A DNA stretch of 64,000 bases from Nodosilinea sp. WJT8-NPBG4. Lineage in GTDB: Bacteria > Cyanobacteriota > Cyanobacteriia > Phormidesmidales > Phormidesmidaceae. Within the stretch, counting starts at the first letter, position 1; each line of letters starts with the position of its first letter. The stretch is taken from assembly GCA_019359285.1 (NCBI GenBank), contig JAHHHQ010000042.1:62001-126000 (forward strand), given 5' to 3'. The notes beneath the pieces were generated by a model. That model was given only the letters and a program-made list of their open reading frames with translations, made no database searches and was not told where the DNA came from. Of this stretch, positions 17,981-25,545 are shown piece by piece. A program made the position numbers and the translations under genes.

Positions 17981-18679
17981 ATGTCTGAGCAAACCGGGAA
18001 TATCTTACTGGTAGACGATGAGCCAGGTCTGCGTGAGGCGGTGCAAGCCTATTTAGAAGACAGCGGCTTTACGGTGCGATCGGCCAGCAATGCCAAGGAA
18101 GGCTGGGATCTGCTGCAACAGGAGACGCCGGATGTCCTGATTTCGGACATTATGATGCCTCAAGTCGATGGCTACGCCTTTTTGGCTCAGGTGCGCGACG
18201 ACATTCGCTTTAAGGGGCTGCCAGTGCTGTTTTTGACGGCGCGAGGCATGACTACCGATCGCATTCAGGGCTACAACGCGGGCTGCGATGCCTATCTCTC
18301 TAAACCCTTTGACCCCGAGGAACTGGTAGCGGTGGTCAGCAACCTGATGGGCCGCCGTGCCGCCCAAACCCTCGATGCCGGCGACGTACCCGACATTGCC
18401 GTCATGGCTCGCCAGATCGAGGAAATCAAGGCCATGCTGACCCAGAAGGGCGGTATTGCCAAGGTGACCTCCGACATTCGCATCGACCTCACCCCCCGCG
18501 AACAGAGCGTGCTCGACCTGGTGGCTGAGGGGCTGATGAACAAAGAAATCGCCAGCCGCTTAGAAACCAGCGTGCGCAACGTTGAAAAGTACGTCAGCCG
18601 CCTGTTTAGCAAAACCGGCACCAACAGCCGCACAGAGCTGGTGCGCTTCGCCCTAGAGCACGGCATGGTGACAACTTGA
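17981..18679 (+). CDS. Response regulator, REC plus LuxR-type HTH
   Basis: A 232-residue DNA-binding response regulator. The REC domain (about residues 7-125) has the acidic DDE near residue 14, the phospho-acceptor Asp in VLISDIMMP (about 57), and the conserved Lys in YLSKPFD (about 107). A linker leads to a LuxR/FixJ-type helix-turn-helix (about 168-228) with LTPREQSVLDLVAEGLMNKE and EKYVSRLFSKTGTNSR. It resembles the Ycf29 type of plastid and cyanobacterial regulators. No kinase gene is adjacent. Confidence 0.93.
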   Translation: MSEQTGNILLVDDEPGLREAVQAYLEDSGFTVRSASNAKEGWDLLQQETPDVLISDIMMPQVDGYAFLAQVRDDIRFKGLPVLFLTARGMTTDRIQGYNAGCDAYLSKPFDPEELVAVVSNLMGRRAAQTLDAGDVPDIAVMARQIEEIKAMLTQKGGIAKVTSDIRIDLTPREQSVLDLVAEGLMNKEIASRLETSVRNVEKYVSRLFSKTGTNSRTELVRFALEHGMVTT

Positions 18680-18713
18680 TAGGCTGAAGGGATTGATGGC
18701 ACTGAGGTAAATT

Positions 18714-19340
18714 GTGGCTGTTGCGATCGATCAACCCATCCAGCAGAAGCCCGTTAGCTTTGACGAATTTCTGGCCCGGTATGGTGGCGATAACCGCTAC
18801 GAACTAATCGATGGTGAGGTTTTCGATTTGGAACCCACTGGCCCCCATGAGGAAGTTGCGGCTTTCATCACCGCAAAGCTCTGCGTGCAGATTGATAGAT
18901 TAGACTTACCTTGGTTTGTGCTTCAGCGAGGCCTATTGCGCCCTTCTAGCATCGGTATGACAGGCTTTCGGCCTGATGTTGCGATTGTCGATCGCAGTGA
19001 GCTTTCTCAAGAGCCGCTTTGGGCCGAGCAGTCAATTTTGACGTTGGGTAGCTCAATTAAGTTTGTGGCGGAAGTGGTAAGCAGCAACTAGCAAAACGAC
19101 TATGCCCGTAAGGTTGAAGACTACGCCGTTTTAGGAATTCCAGAATATTGGATCGCAGACTATGCAGGGTTGGGGGGCACTCGACACATTGGTAAGCCTA
19201 AACAGCCCACTCTCTCAATTTGTACATTGGTCAGCGGAGAGTACGAAATTCAGCAGATTCGAGACGATCAGCCAGTTGTTTCGCTCACCTTCCCAGACTT
19301 AAAGCTGACGGCTGACCAAATATTAAGAGCTGGTCGATAA
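18714..19340 (+). pseudogene. Uma2-family endonuclease gene interrupted by an amber codon
   Basis: Uma2 (DUF820) proteins have a PD-(D/E)xK nuclease-like fold and are very abundant in cyanobacteria. The frame starts at GTG 18714 and carries MTGFRPDVAIVD and KFVAEVVSSN, then meets TAG at 19089-19091. Reading through, the frame continues without a break for another 83 codons with DYARKVEDYAVLGIPEYWI, the rest of the family core, to TAA at 19338-19340. The TAG replaces the usual Trp (TGG) of the SSNWxxDY motif, so one substitution inactivated the gene. The stop falls between the catalytic Glu and Lys motifs, so the short product should be inactive. Confidence 0.88.
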
Positions 19341-19421
19341 AGGTGCGCTTAAAACGTTTGGGGCAGTCGCTAATTAATCCTTGATCCTCGGATGGCGATG
19401 AGTGTTGTTTTGGTGTCGCGA

Positions 19422-20693
19422 TCAGATTAAAGCACCAGCAACCAGGCCTACCAGCGCTCCCATAGGTACCAGTTGCCAGGTGGGGCGGCTAAAGCGCACC
19501 AGAGCTATCAGGGCAGCGAGGCCCACGGCGATCGCAACGACCGTGCGAGGCAAGGTGTCTTGCAACAGGGCGGCGGCAAGGGGGATAGCGGCAGCGGCGA
19601 TTGCCCCCAATACCGCTGGCATCACCCCTTTCAAAAAGCTCTTGACCCAGGGGTTTTGCCGCAGCCACACCAGAAACGGTGAGGCAAACATGATGAATAA
19701 AAAGGATGGGGTAAAGATTGCGATCGTGGCGACCAGCGCCCCCAGCGCCCCGGCAACCTTGTAGCCCACAAAGGCGGCGGTGATTACCACCGGGCCGGGG
19801 GTGAGTTCTCCTAGGGCAACACCGTCGATGAACTGGTTGCGGGTCATCCAGCCAAAGTCATCCACCACTGCCGCTTCGAGTAAGGGAATGATCACCAGGC
19901 CGCCGCCAAAGATAAAGGCCCCGGTCTTGAGAAAGAAGGTTGAGAGGTGGACGAAGTAGTCTTGAATGCGATCGAGACCCCAGAAGCTAGAAACCGCAAC
20001 GGGGTCGGCGGCGAGGTTCGCTAGCAGATTGGGAACGCCCTGGGTGATGGGCAGCAGGGGGGCGAGCCAGGCACTCGTGCGGAGGGACGGCCCAGCGGGC
20101 GGTGGGGAAGTGGGGCGATAGATGACGAGTCCAGCCAAACCCGCCAGCAGAAAGAGCAGCAGGATGTTGATGCGGAAGATGATGGAGAGAAGGAGGACGG
20201 TGAGGGCGATCGCCACCCCCTGCCAATCTTTAATCGCCTTTTTGCCCAGCTTCCAGCAGAAGCCGAAAATAATGGCGATCACCACGGGTGAAATGCCCAA
20301 AAACAAGTCCTCAATTTGGGGTACTCCCTGGAATTTGAAGTAGGCCCAGGATAGGGTCAGCACAATTAAAAACGCCGGCAGAATGAAGCAAACACCCGCC
20401 ACCAACGCCCCCAACTGCCCCGCTCGTAAGTACCCGATATAGATACCTGTTTGGGTTGAGGCGGGACCGGGCAGCATTTCGCAGATTGCTACCCCTTCAA
20501 TAAACTGTTCTTCTTTGAGCCAGCCGCGTCGCACCACTGCCTCATCGTGAATCATGGCAATGTGGGCCTGGGGACCGCCAAACCCGATCGCTCCTAGCCT
20601 TAGAAAAAGTTGGGCTAACTCGCTTAACCGAGCCGATAAACTTTCCTGAAACGGTTCTACAGCTGGAGAACTCAATTCTGGCGGCTGGCTCAT
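19422..20693 (-). CDS. chrA: Chromate transporter family protein (ChrA-like)
   Basis: ChrA-type CHR proteins export chromate or related oxyanions. The 423-residue product contains two CHR domains, each opening with the conserved pattern: LGAIGFGGPQAHIAMIHDE at the N-terminus, and FGGGLVIIPLLEAAVV with ELTPGPV in the second half. About ten membrane segments are visible. The ATG at 20693 is preferred; the frame can start 12 bp earlier. It stands alone, with no visible chromate regulator next to it. Confidence 0.9.
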   Translation of the reverse strand: MSQPPELSSPAVEPFQESLSARLSELAQLFLRLGAIGFGGPQAHIAMIHDEAVVRRGWLKEEQFIEGVAICEMLPGPASTQTGIYIGYLRAGQLGALVAGVCFILPAFLIVLTLSWAYFKFQGVPQIEDLFLGISPVVIAIIFGFCWKLGKKAIKDWQGVAIALTVLLLSIIFRINILLLFLLAGLAGLVIYRPTSPPPAGPSLRTSAWLAPLLPITQGVPNLLANLAADPVAVSSFWGLDRIQDYFVHLSTFFLKTGAFIFGGGLVIIPLLEAAVVDDFGWMTRNQFIDGVALGELTPGPVVITAAFVGYKVAGALGALVATIAIFTPSFLFIMFASPFLVWLRQNPWVKSFLKGVMPAVLGAIAAAAIPLAAALLQDTLPRTVVAIAVGLAALIALVRFSRPTWQLVPMGALVGLVAGALI

Positions 20694-20904
20694 GGGGCAA
20701 CACATAACGCTGGAGCCACTGTATCGAAATTCGATCGTGGACTCCTATATCGGGCGCTACATTGGTTTGGGGCTGTGGGTTACCGCCGAGAAATCGGGGG
20801 CGTAGGGGGGATGAAATCCTTCGATGCCTTTGAGGTTGAGCACTCGCCTAGTCATTGCTTTGGACTACCTATTCAAAAATTCTTCAAGCTGGTAAATAAG
20901 GACT

Positions 20905-21630
20905 ATGAAGCCCTATCAGGCCATTCCAATCTGCGATCGCGGTGAACCGTTGGTGCCCATACCCCGCGATCGCTTTGCGCTGGTGCAGCCCCACCCCTAC
21001 CAAACGTTGGGTGCCCCCTACGGTAATCAATCGCCCTATTCCCTAAGAGCCGGCGTGCTCGCCGCCCTGGTCGAAGCTCAGGATCAGCTTCAGCAGCAGC
21101 GTTCTGGTTGGCGCATGCAAATCTTTGACGCCTTTCGCCCTGTGGCGGTGCAGCGGTTTATGGTAGAGCACACTCTCGCAGAGCAGGCACGGGCGCGGGG
21201 CTGGGTTGCCGAAGCACTCACCGCTGCTCAGCGCGACGAGGTGATGGCAGAGGTAGTGCAGTTTTGGGCCATACCCAGCGATGACCCAGCCACGCCGCCG
21301 CCCCATAGCACCGGGGCCGCGCTAGATGTGACGCTGATCGATGCTACCGGGAGCGTAGTCGATATGGGGTCGCCCATTGATGAGGTGTCACCGCGATCGC
21401 ATCCTGACCATTTCGCGGCCAGCACGACTCCTGCCGAGCAAGCCTTTCACTCTCACCGTGCTCTGCTTAACCAGGTGATGACGGCGGCGGGGTTTCGCCG
21501 CCACCCCAACGAGTGGTGGCACTTTTCATTAGGCGATCAGCTTTGGGCTTGGCTGCGGCGGCAAGAAACCGGCAGCGACAAGTTTTTGGCCCACTATGGG
21601 CGAGCCTCGGTAGACTTGTGGGTACAGTGA
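20905..21630 (+). CDS. M15-family D-Ala-D-Ala dipeptidase (VanX/DdpX-like)
   Basis: The zinc metallopeptidase family hydrolyses D-alanyl-D-alanine, in some species for peptidoglycan recycling. The 241-residue product has FDAFRPVAVQ near residue 75, the zinc motif HSTGAALDVTL (about 133-143; His and Asp ligands), and the third ligand region EWWHF near 203. No signal peptide is seen, which suggests cytoplasmic action. Together with the epimerase pair at 8-10 kb it hints at D-amino-acid salvage, an inference only. Confidence 0.9.
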   Translation: MKPYQAIPICDRGEPLVPIPRDRFALVQPHPYQTLGAPYGNQSPYSLRAGVLAALVEAQDQLQQQRSGWRMQIFDAFRPVAVQRFMVEHTLAEQARARGWVAEALTAAQRDEVMAEVVQFWAIPSDDPATPPPHSTGAALDVTLIDATGSVVDMGSPIDEVSPRSHPDHFAASTTPAEQAFHSHRALLNQVMTAAGFRRHPNEWWHFSLGDQLWAWLRRQETGSDKFLAHYGRASVDLWVQ

Positions 21631-21669
21631 GACCAGCGGATTGGGCAGTACCTAGAGGAGTCAGCGGCG

Positions 21670-22563
21670 ATGAGAGGGGTGACGAAAGTTAGGTCTTGGT
21701 TATACGAGGCAACGATTGTCTTACTAGCGACGCTGGCTGCTGCTCCAGCCCAAGGCCAATCCACCGCCATTTTGCAGGAGGCTTTGCGGCTAGCGGTCTG
21801 CTTGAACGACTGGGATAGCGCGATCGCCCACACCAGTCAGCTCGAACAAGTCTCTGAACTGCCCGTCAAAACTCGCGCCCAGCTGGTGGCATTTCGTCGC
21901 CAAATGCAGTTATTTGATCAAAACCGAACGGTAGTAAACCCCATTGATGGCTGTGAGCCCGTGCTCGCCGGGTTTGGCCTGCCTGGCTACACCGGTCGAC
22001 CCCTGGATTTTGATCGAGGGGTGTACTCTAGCGTGGGTCGTGGTGCCCCCGTCGTTGCTGCCGACCAAACCCTGCGTCAGTACGAGGCGCTTTGGCAGGC
22101 CGGGCTGGGCGTGACCGCCGACACTCCCCTCAGCCCTTTAGCTGAGGCCCAGCGCGTCAACACCCGCAGCGGCAGCGGCGTGACTACCGGAGCCGTGAGC
22201 CGTCGGGTTGACATCTACGCCTTTCTGGGTGCCGAGGGAGACAGCGCTAACCTCGATTTAACCGTTATTCAGCAGCGCCGTGGGCTGCTCTACACTGACG
22301 ATGCGGCGCAGCTTTTTTTGTTTGATGCTGCAGGTCGATTGCTGTCTGCCGGCCGCACCACCGCTGGCCAGCAGCCTTACTTGGCTGCCACACCCTTGCC
22401 CGCTAGTGGCGTTTACTATGCTGCGGTCACCACTCCTCAACACCATCCCGTTCTCGACGAGGGTGGGTTTATCACTGGCTGGCAGGGCATTGGCACCAGC
22501 GCTGTCACCTACACAATAACCATTGACGGCCTGACCCCTTCCCCGGAGCTGGGGTTGCGGTAG
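21670..22563 (+). CDS. Exported protein with possible pre-peptidase C-terminal-like domain
   Basis: A 297-residue protein with a probable signal peptide (about residues 1-29, ending AAPAQGQS). Residues 30-90 look helical; residues 160-290 form a beta-rich region, with SRRVDIYAFLGAEGDSANLD, a repetitive Gly/Thr-rich part and the closing TYTITIDGLTP, reminiscent of PPC domains that accompany extracellular proteins. I do not recognise a catalytic domain. It follows the dipeptidase by 39 bp with a possible GAGGAG ribosome-binding site at about 21654-21659. Confidence 0.65.
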   Translation: MRGVTKVRSWLYEATIVLLATLAAAPAQGQSTAILQEALRLAVCLNDWDSAIAHTSQLEQVSELPVKTRAQLVAFRRQMQLFDQNRTVVNPIDGCEPVLAGFGLPGYTGRPLDFDRGVYSSVGRGAPVVAADQTLRQYEALWQAGLGVTADTPLSPLAEAQRVNTRSGSGVTTGAVSRRVDIYAFLGAEGDSANLDLTVIQQRRGLLYTDDAAQLFLFDAAGRLLSAGRTTAGQQPYLAATPLPASGVYYAAVTTPQHHPVLDEGGFITGWQGIGTSAVTYTITIDGLTPSPELGLR

Positions 22564-22679
22564 AGGGGGAGATAGGGAAGGTAAGAGAGGTGAGGAAGAT
22601 AAGGGAGATAGAGAAGTTTGGAAGTTTCGATTCTCCTCATCTTCCTCACTTCCTCATCCCCTCACCTTCTCCCCTACCC
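22564..22679. repeat. Purine/pyrimidine inverted repeat between convergent genes
   Basis: A purine-rich left half (22564-22618) faces a pyrimidine-rich right half (22631-22679). TGAGGAAGAT at 22591-22600 is exactly complementary to ATCTTCCTCA at 22639-22648. The same kind of GGGAGATAAGG / CCTCATCTTCC sequence recurs at 52213-52256 and 62148-62235. It lies between two convergent genes and may serve as a transcription stop, without a classical T-run. Confidence 0.6.
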
Positions 22680-23930
22680 CTAAGGCTGCCGACAAATTCC
22701 AAACACTGACGTAAACCCGTGCAGAAACGTCGTCTGCCCCACGGGGCCGATCTCGCCGCCGCAAAAAAAGCCTCCTATGGGGAGCCCGGGCAAATATTGG
22801 GCAAACAGACCTGAGTCAAAGTTGGCCTGGTTATAGAGCCCGGCACCGCGTCCCATGCAGGCAAACATCAGCGCTCCGGCGGGGGCGATCGCAACAGGAG
22901 CCTGCTGCTGGTAGCGCTGCAATAGGGCTTCGAGATCGGTGGCGGAGGTGTGGGCATCGCGCAGGTGAAACTGCACTCGTTGTCCGGGGCGCAGACGATC
23001 GCCCACTGCGATCGCGCCCATTTTGGGGTCAACTCCCAGCAGCGTGCGAATCAAAAAGTCGCCTGCGTTGAGGCTGAGCTTAAAGCTGTCCTGAGCCATG
23101 CCGATGAAGAGAGAACTCTGGGCCAGCTGGCGATCGCCCTCGGGCAGAGTTTCAAACAGCTCTTGCAGCAGCTCTAAGGGCGGGCGCGCCGAGTCGCTAT
23201 CCTCTGGGTCGCTCAAAGACAGCAGAATGTTGCGCTCGGCCTTATCAACCCGATAGACAGGCCCAATGGGGCGACAGCCCTGGGCCACAATAGTGTCGAG
23301 CACGATGGGCCCCGCCAGGGCTACCCCAACAGCGCCTTCGGTATGTAGGTTGCGATCGCAAAATAGCCCACTGTGGCGATTGAACCCGTCAACGCTGGCC
23401 AGACCACCAATCTTCACGCCGCTGGGGTAAGCAAAATCAAGCCCCTGGAGCAGGTCGGTGACGTTGGATGAAAACGGGTCAGCCATCAAAATAAATTGGG
23501 GGTTATCCTCTGGTGCCACCCCCATCAGCTCAGACCAAGCATTGGGCGGGCTGTCTAAATCCGGGAGGTCATCGCTCGACAGATGAAAGCTTCGTACCGT
23601 GACCCCTGGCAGCCGAGCCAGCGTCAAACTTAAGGCTGGGGCGTCTTCTAATTCTTGAGGGTGGCCTTGGTCATCCATGCCCACAATGCCGCCGCCGCTG
23701 CATCCCACCAAAGCCGGTATGGGCAACAGGTCTTGGAGCAGGGGCAGCAGGCGAGCAAACTCGCTGGTAAACGACGACGAAATGAACACAATGCCCAGAT
23801 CGGGGGCCCCCGTCAGTCGGTGCTTCAGCTGCTCTACCACGTCCTTCACCGCCCCCTCAAGGGAGGGACGAGTCGACACCGCATTGGCCCACTCCATAGG
23901 TGGATGGTCTAGTTGGGGAATGTCGGTCAT
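22680..23930 (-). CDS. FIST signal transduction protein (FIST_N/FIST_C)
   Basis: FIST domains are thought to be small-ligand sensors linked to signalling systems. The 416-residue product has FIST_N features near residues 45-130 (GIVFISSSFTSE, ALVGCSGGGIVG) and FIST_C near 255-400, ending with GGFFCGGEIGPVG and FLHGFTSVFGI, the usual C-terminal signature. No membrane segment is seen. It stands alone here, with no adjacent histidine kinase or cyclic-nucleotide enzyme. Confidence 0.92.
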   Translation of the reverse strand: MTDIPQLDHPPMEWANAVSTRPSLEGAVKDVVEQLKHRLTGAPDLGIVFISSSFTSEFARLLPLLQDLLPIPALVGCSGGGIVGMDDQGHPQELEDAPALSLTLARLPGVTVRSFHLSSDDLPDLDSPPNAWSELMGVAPEDNPQFILMADPFSSNVTDLLQGLDFAYPSGVKIGGLASVDGFNRHSGLFCDRNLHTEGAVGVALAGPIVLDTIVAQGCRPIGPVYRVDKAERNILLSLSDPEDSDSARPPLELLQELFETLPEGDRQLAQSSLFIGMAQDSFKLSLNAGDFLIRTLLGVDPKMGAIAVGDRLRPGQRVQFHLRDAHTSATDLEALLQRYQQQAPVAIAPAGALMFACMGRGAGLYNQANFDSGLFAQYLPGLPIGGFFCGGEIGPVGQTTFLHGFTSVFGICRQP

Positions 23931-24266
23931 TGGGTAGCCCCCTCCTTGGGTGGTTCCAGTCTAGATCGGATTGCTCCTCCCCCTGAGTAAATTGACCTGG
24001 GCTCAGAATGTTCAGCGGTTACCCCTGCCATGGTGGAGATGTGTACAATGGGTAATGAGTACTTATACTGACCTCGTCGGGTTAACCGGGGGGGCTGTCA
24101 AGGGCGTAACCCTGCCTCTATGGGGTAGAGTTTTCACCGCCAGAGCCTCTGAATCGGTGCAGTATACTGAGCCTGGAGTTGGGATCTGACAATCTAGAGC
24201 CATAGTTTGCCCCCGCTGACCAGGCCACAGGCCCCCGCTAGTTGTTTACAAACGGTAAGAAAGGAC
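23931..24266. other. Divergent intergenic region upstream of CP12
   Basis: 336 bp separate the divergent FIST and CP12 genes and must carry both promoters. A 44-codon frame (ATG 24055 to TGA 24187-24189) exists but has no family features or clear ribosome-binding site, so it is not called. No riboswitch was recognised. AAGAAAGGA at 24257-24265 is the probable CP12 ribosome-binding site. Confidence 0.5.
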
Positions 24267-24494
24267 ATGAGCGAGAACATCAAAGAGCGCATTGAAAAAG
24301 AGATTGAAGGTGCCCGGGCCGCCTGTGACGCCAGCGGCGGCAGCTCCCAGGAGTGCGCCGCTGCTTGGGATGCCGTAGAAGAGCTTCAGGCAGAAGCATC
24401 TCACCAGCGCGAGAAAGGCACCGATAAAAACTCTCTAGAAGTTTACTGCGACAACAACCCTGAAGCCGACGAGTGCCGAGTGTACGACACCTAA
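24267..24494 (+). CDS. Calvin cycle regulator CP12
   Basis: CP12 is a small redox-switched protein that binds glyceraldehyde-3-phosphate dehydrogenase and phosphoribulokinase in the dark. From ATG 24267 it has 75 residues, the usual CP12 length. It has both cysteine pairs: the N-terminal pair in ACDASGGSSQECAAAWD (about 18-29) and the C-terminal pair in YCDNNPEADECRVYD (about 61-70), plus the AWDAVEEL core motif. The longer upstream frame to 24207 is not family-like. A hairpin terminator follows 36 bp after the stop. Confidence 0.95.
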   Translation: MSENIKERIEKEIEGARAACDASGGSSQECAAAWDAVEELQAEASHQREKGTDKNSLEVYCDNNPEADECRVYDT

Positions 24495-24529
24495 GCTAAC
24501 GGGCTACCTCACTAGAGGTTAAAGCGCTG

Positions 24530-24560
24530 CAAAAACGTCTCGATCGCCGGGGCGTTTTTG
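24530..24560 (+). terminator. Intrinsic terminator after CP12
   Basis: CAAAAACG and CGTTTTTG form an 8-bp stem around a 15-nt loop, giving a T-rich 3' arm. It lies between CP12 and the next gene on the same strand. Confidence 0.65.
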
Positions 24561-24611
24561 GCGTTTAATCCCTGTTCTGTGCTTGGATTTATCCTTTAAC
24601 TGATCGCTGCT

Positions 24612-24965
24612 ATGCCGCTAACAGTCTATGGCATTCCCACCTGTAGCACCTGCAAAAAAGCCCTGCAATGGCTAGATAGCCGCGCCATTGCCTACGACTT
24701 TGTCAACACCAAAGAACACCCTCCCAGCCGTGCCACGATAGCAGCTTGGGTAGACAGCCTAGGCAGCAAGCCCATGCGCAATACCTCGGGGCAATCCTAC
24801 CGGGCGCTAGGAGACGAGAAGCAGACCTGGGGTGATTCCGAGTGGGTCAACGCCTTCACCAACGATGCCATGCTGCTGAAACGCCCCCTGTTTGTCAAAG
24901 ACGACCAGGCAGTATTGGTTGGGTTTCGGGCGACCGAGGCCGAGCTAAACGATCTTTTGGGCTAA
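24612..24965 (+). CDS. Spx/ArsC-family thioredoxin-fold protein
   Basis: A 117-residue protein of the ArsC/Spx family. Near the start is GIPTCSTCKKALQWL, with a CxxC pair (residues 11-14), as in Spx and MgsR-like proteins; arsenate reductases of this family often have CX3R elsewhere. RPLFVKDDQAVLVGFR near residue 90 is the usual C-terminal block. No arsenic-resistance genes are nearby, so arsenate reduction is not assumed; a thiol-disulfide or regulatory role is as likely. Confidence 0.85.
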   Translation: MPLTVYGIPTCSTCKKALQWLDSRAIAYDFVNTKEHPPSRATIAAWVDSLGSKPMRNTSGQSYRALGDEKQTWGDSEWVNAFTNDAMLLKRPLFVKDDQAVLVGFRATEAELNDLLG

Positions 24966-25125
24966 ACACATTAAGCCAAAAGCGTCGGTGCGTAAGGCTG
25001 AGAATGATACGAAACGCGCCAGGGGGGCAGTTGGTTATCACCGCTGTCCTCCGTAATCAAAAGCTCCGACCCTCTATGGATCGGAGCCTGTAAGGTTAGA
25101 CAACCTTAGGCAGAGTTGCTAATGC

Positions 25126-25308
25126 CTAGTCAATGGCGCGTTTGACGTTGTCTTTTGCATCTTCTACACCATGGCGCACATCGGACTCAGCCTGCTTTGC
25201 TTTACCTTCGGCTTGAGCTTGACGATCGCCTGTCACCTTGCCGGCACCTTCTTGGAGCTTGCCTTCAACGTCTTTTGCAGCGGCCTTGGCTCTATCTTCA
25301 ATAGACAT
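25126..25308 (-). CDS. CsbD-family stress protein
   Basis: A 60-residue, highly charged helical protein with the CsbD core: AAKDVEGKLQEGAGKVTGD followed by GKAKQAESDVRH. CsbD-like proteins are induced by general stress in many bacteria; the mechanism is unknown. The ATG at 25308 is supported by the conserved start MSIEDRAKAAAKDVEGK. It is a single-gene unit, convergent with the gene before it. Confidence 0.93.
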   Translation of the reverse strand: MSIEDRAKAAAKDVEGKLQEGAGKVTGDRQAQAEGKAKQAESDVRHGVEDAKDNVKRAID

Positions 25309-25545
25309 GATGTAATTATCTCCGTGAGAGGTTCATACCCTCAGTCTATGAAAAGGCCAAGGAAGCCTCCTCTGTAGAGAGATAGAAGAGAGTCTCTATC
25401 AAATTGTAGGTATTGCTACAGTTTGGACCTGAATGTTTGCTGGAGTAACAGTGCAGGCTTGCCTCTAGGGAGTATCCTGAAGCATCATGGGTGGCTTGTC
25501 TCCCAAAACAGACTTAAACTCAGGACTTAAACTGGGGCTTGAACT

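Noticed and set aside
24055..24189. 44-codon frame upstream of CP12
   Set aside because: No ribosome-binding site or recognisable family; probably chance.
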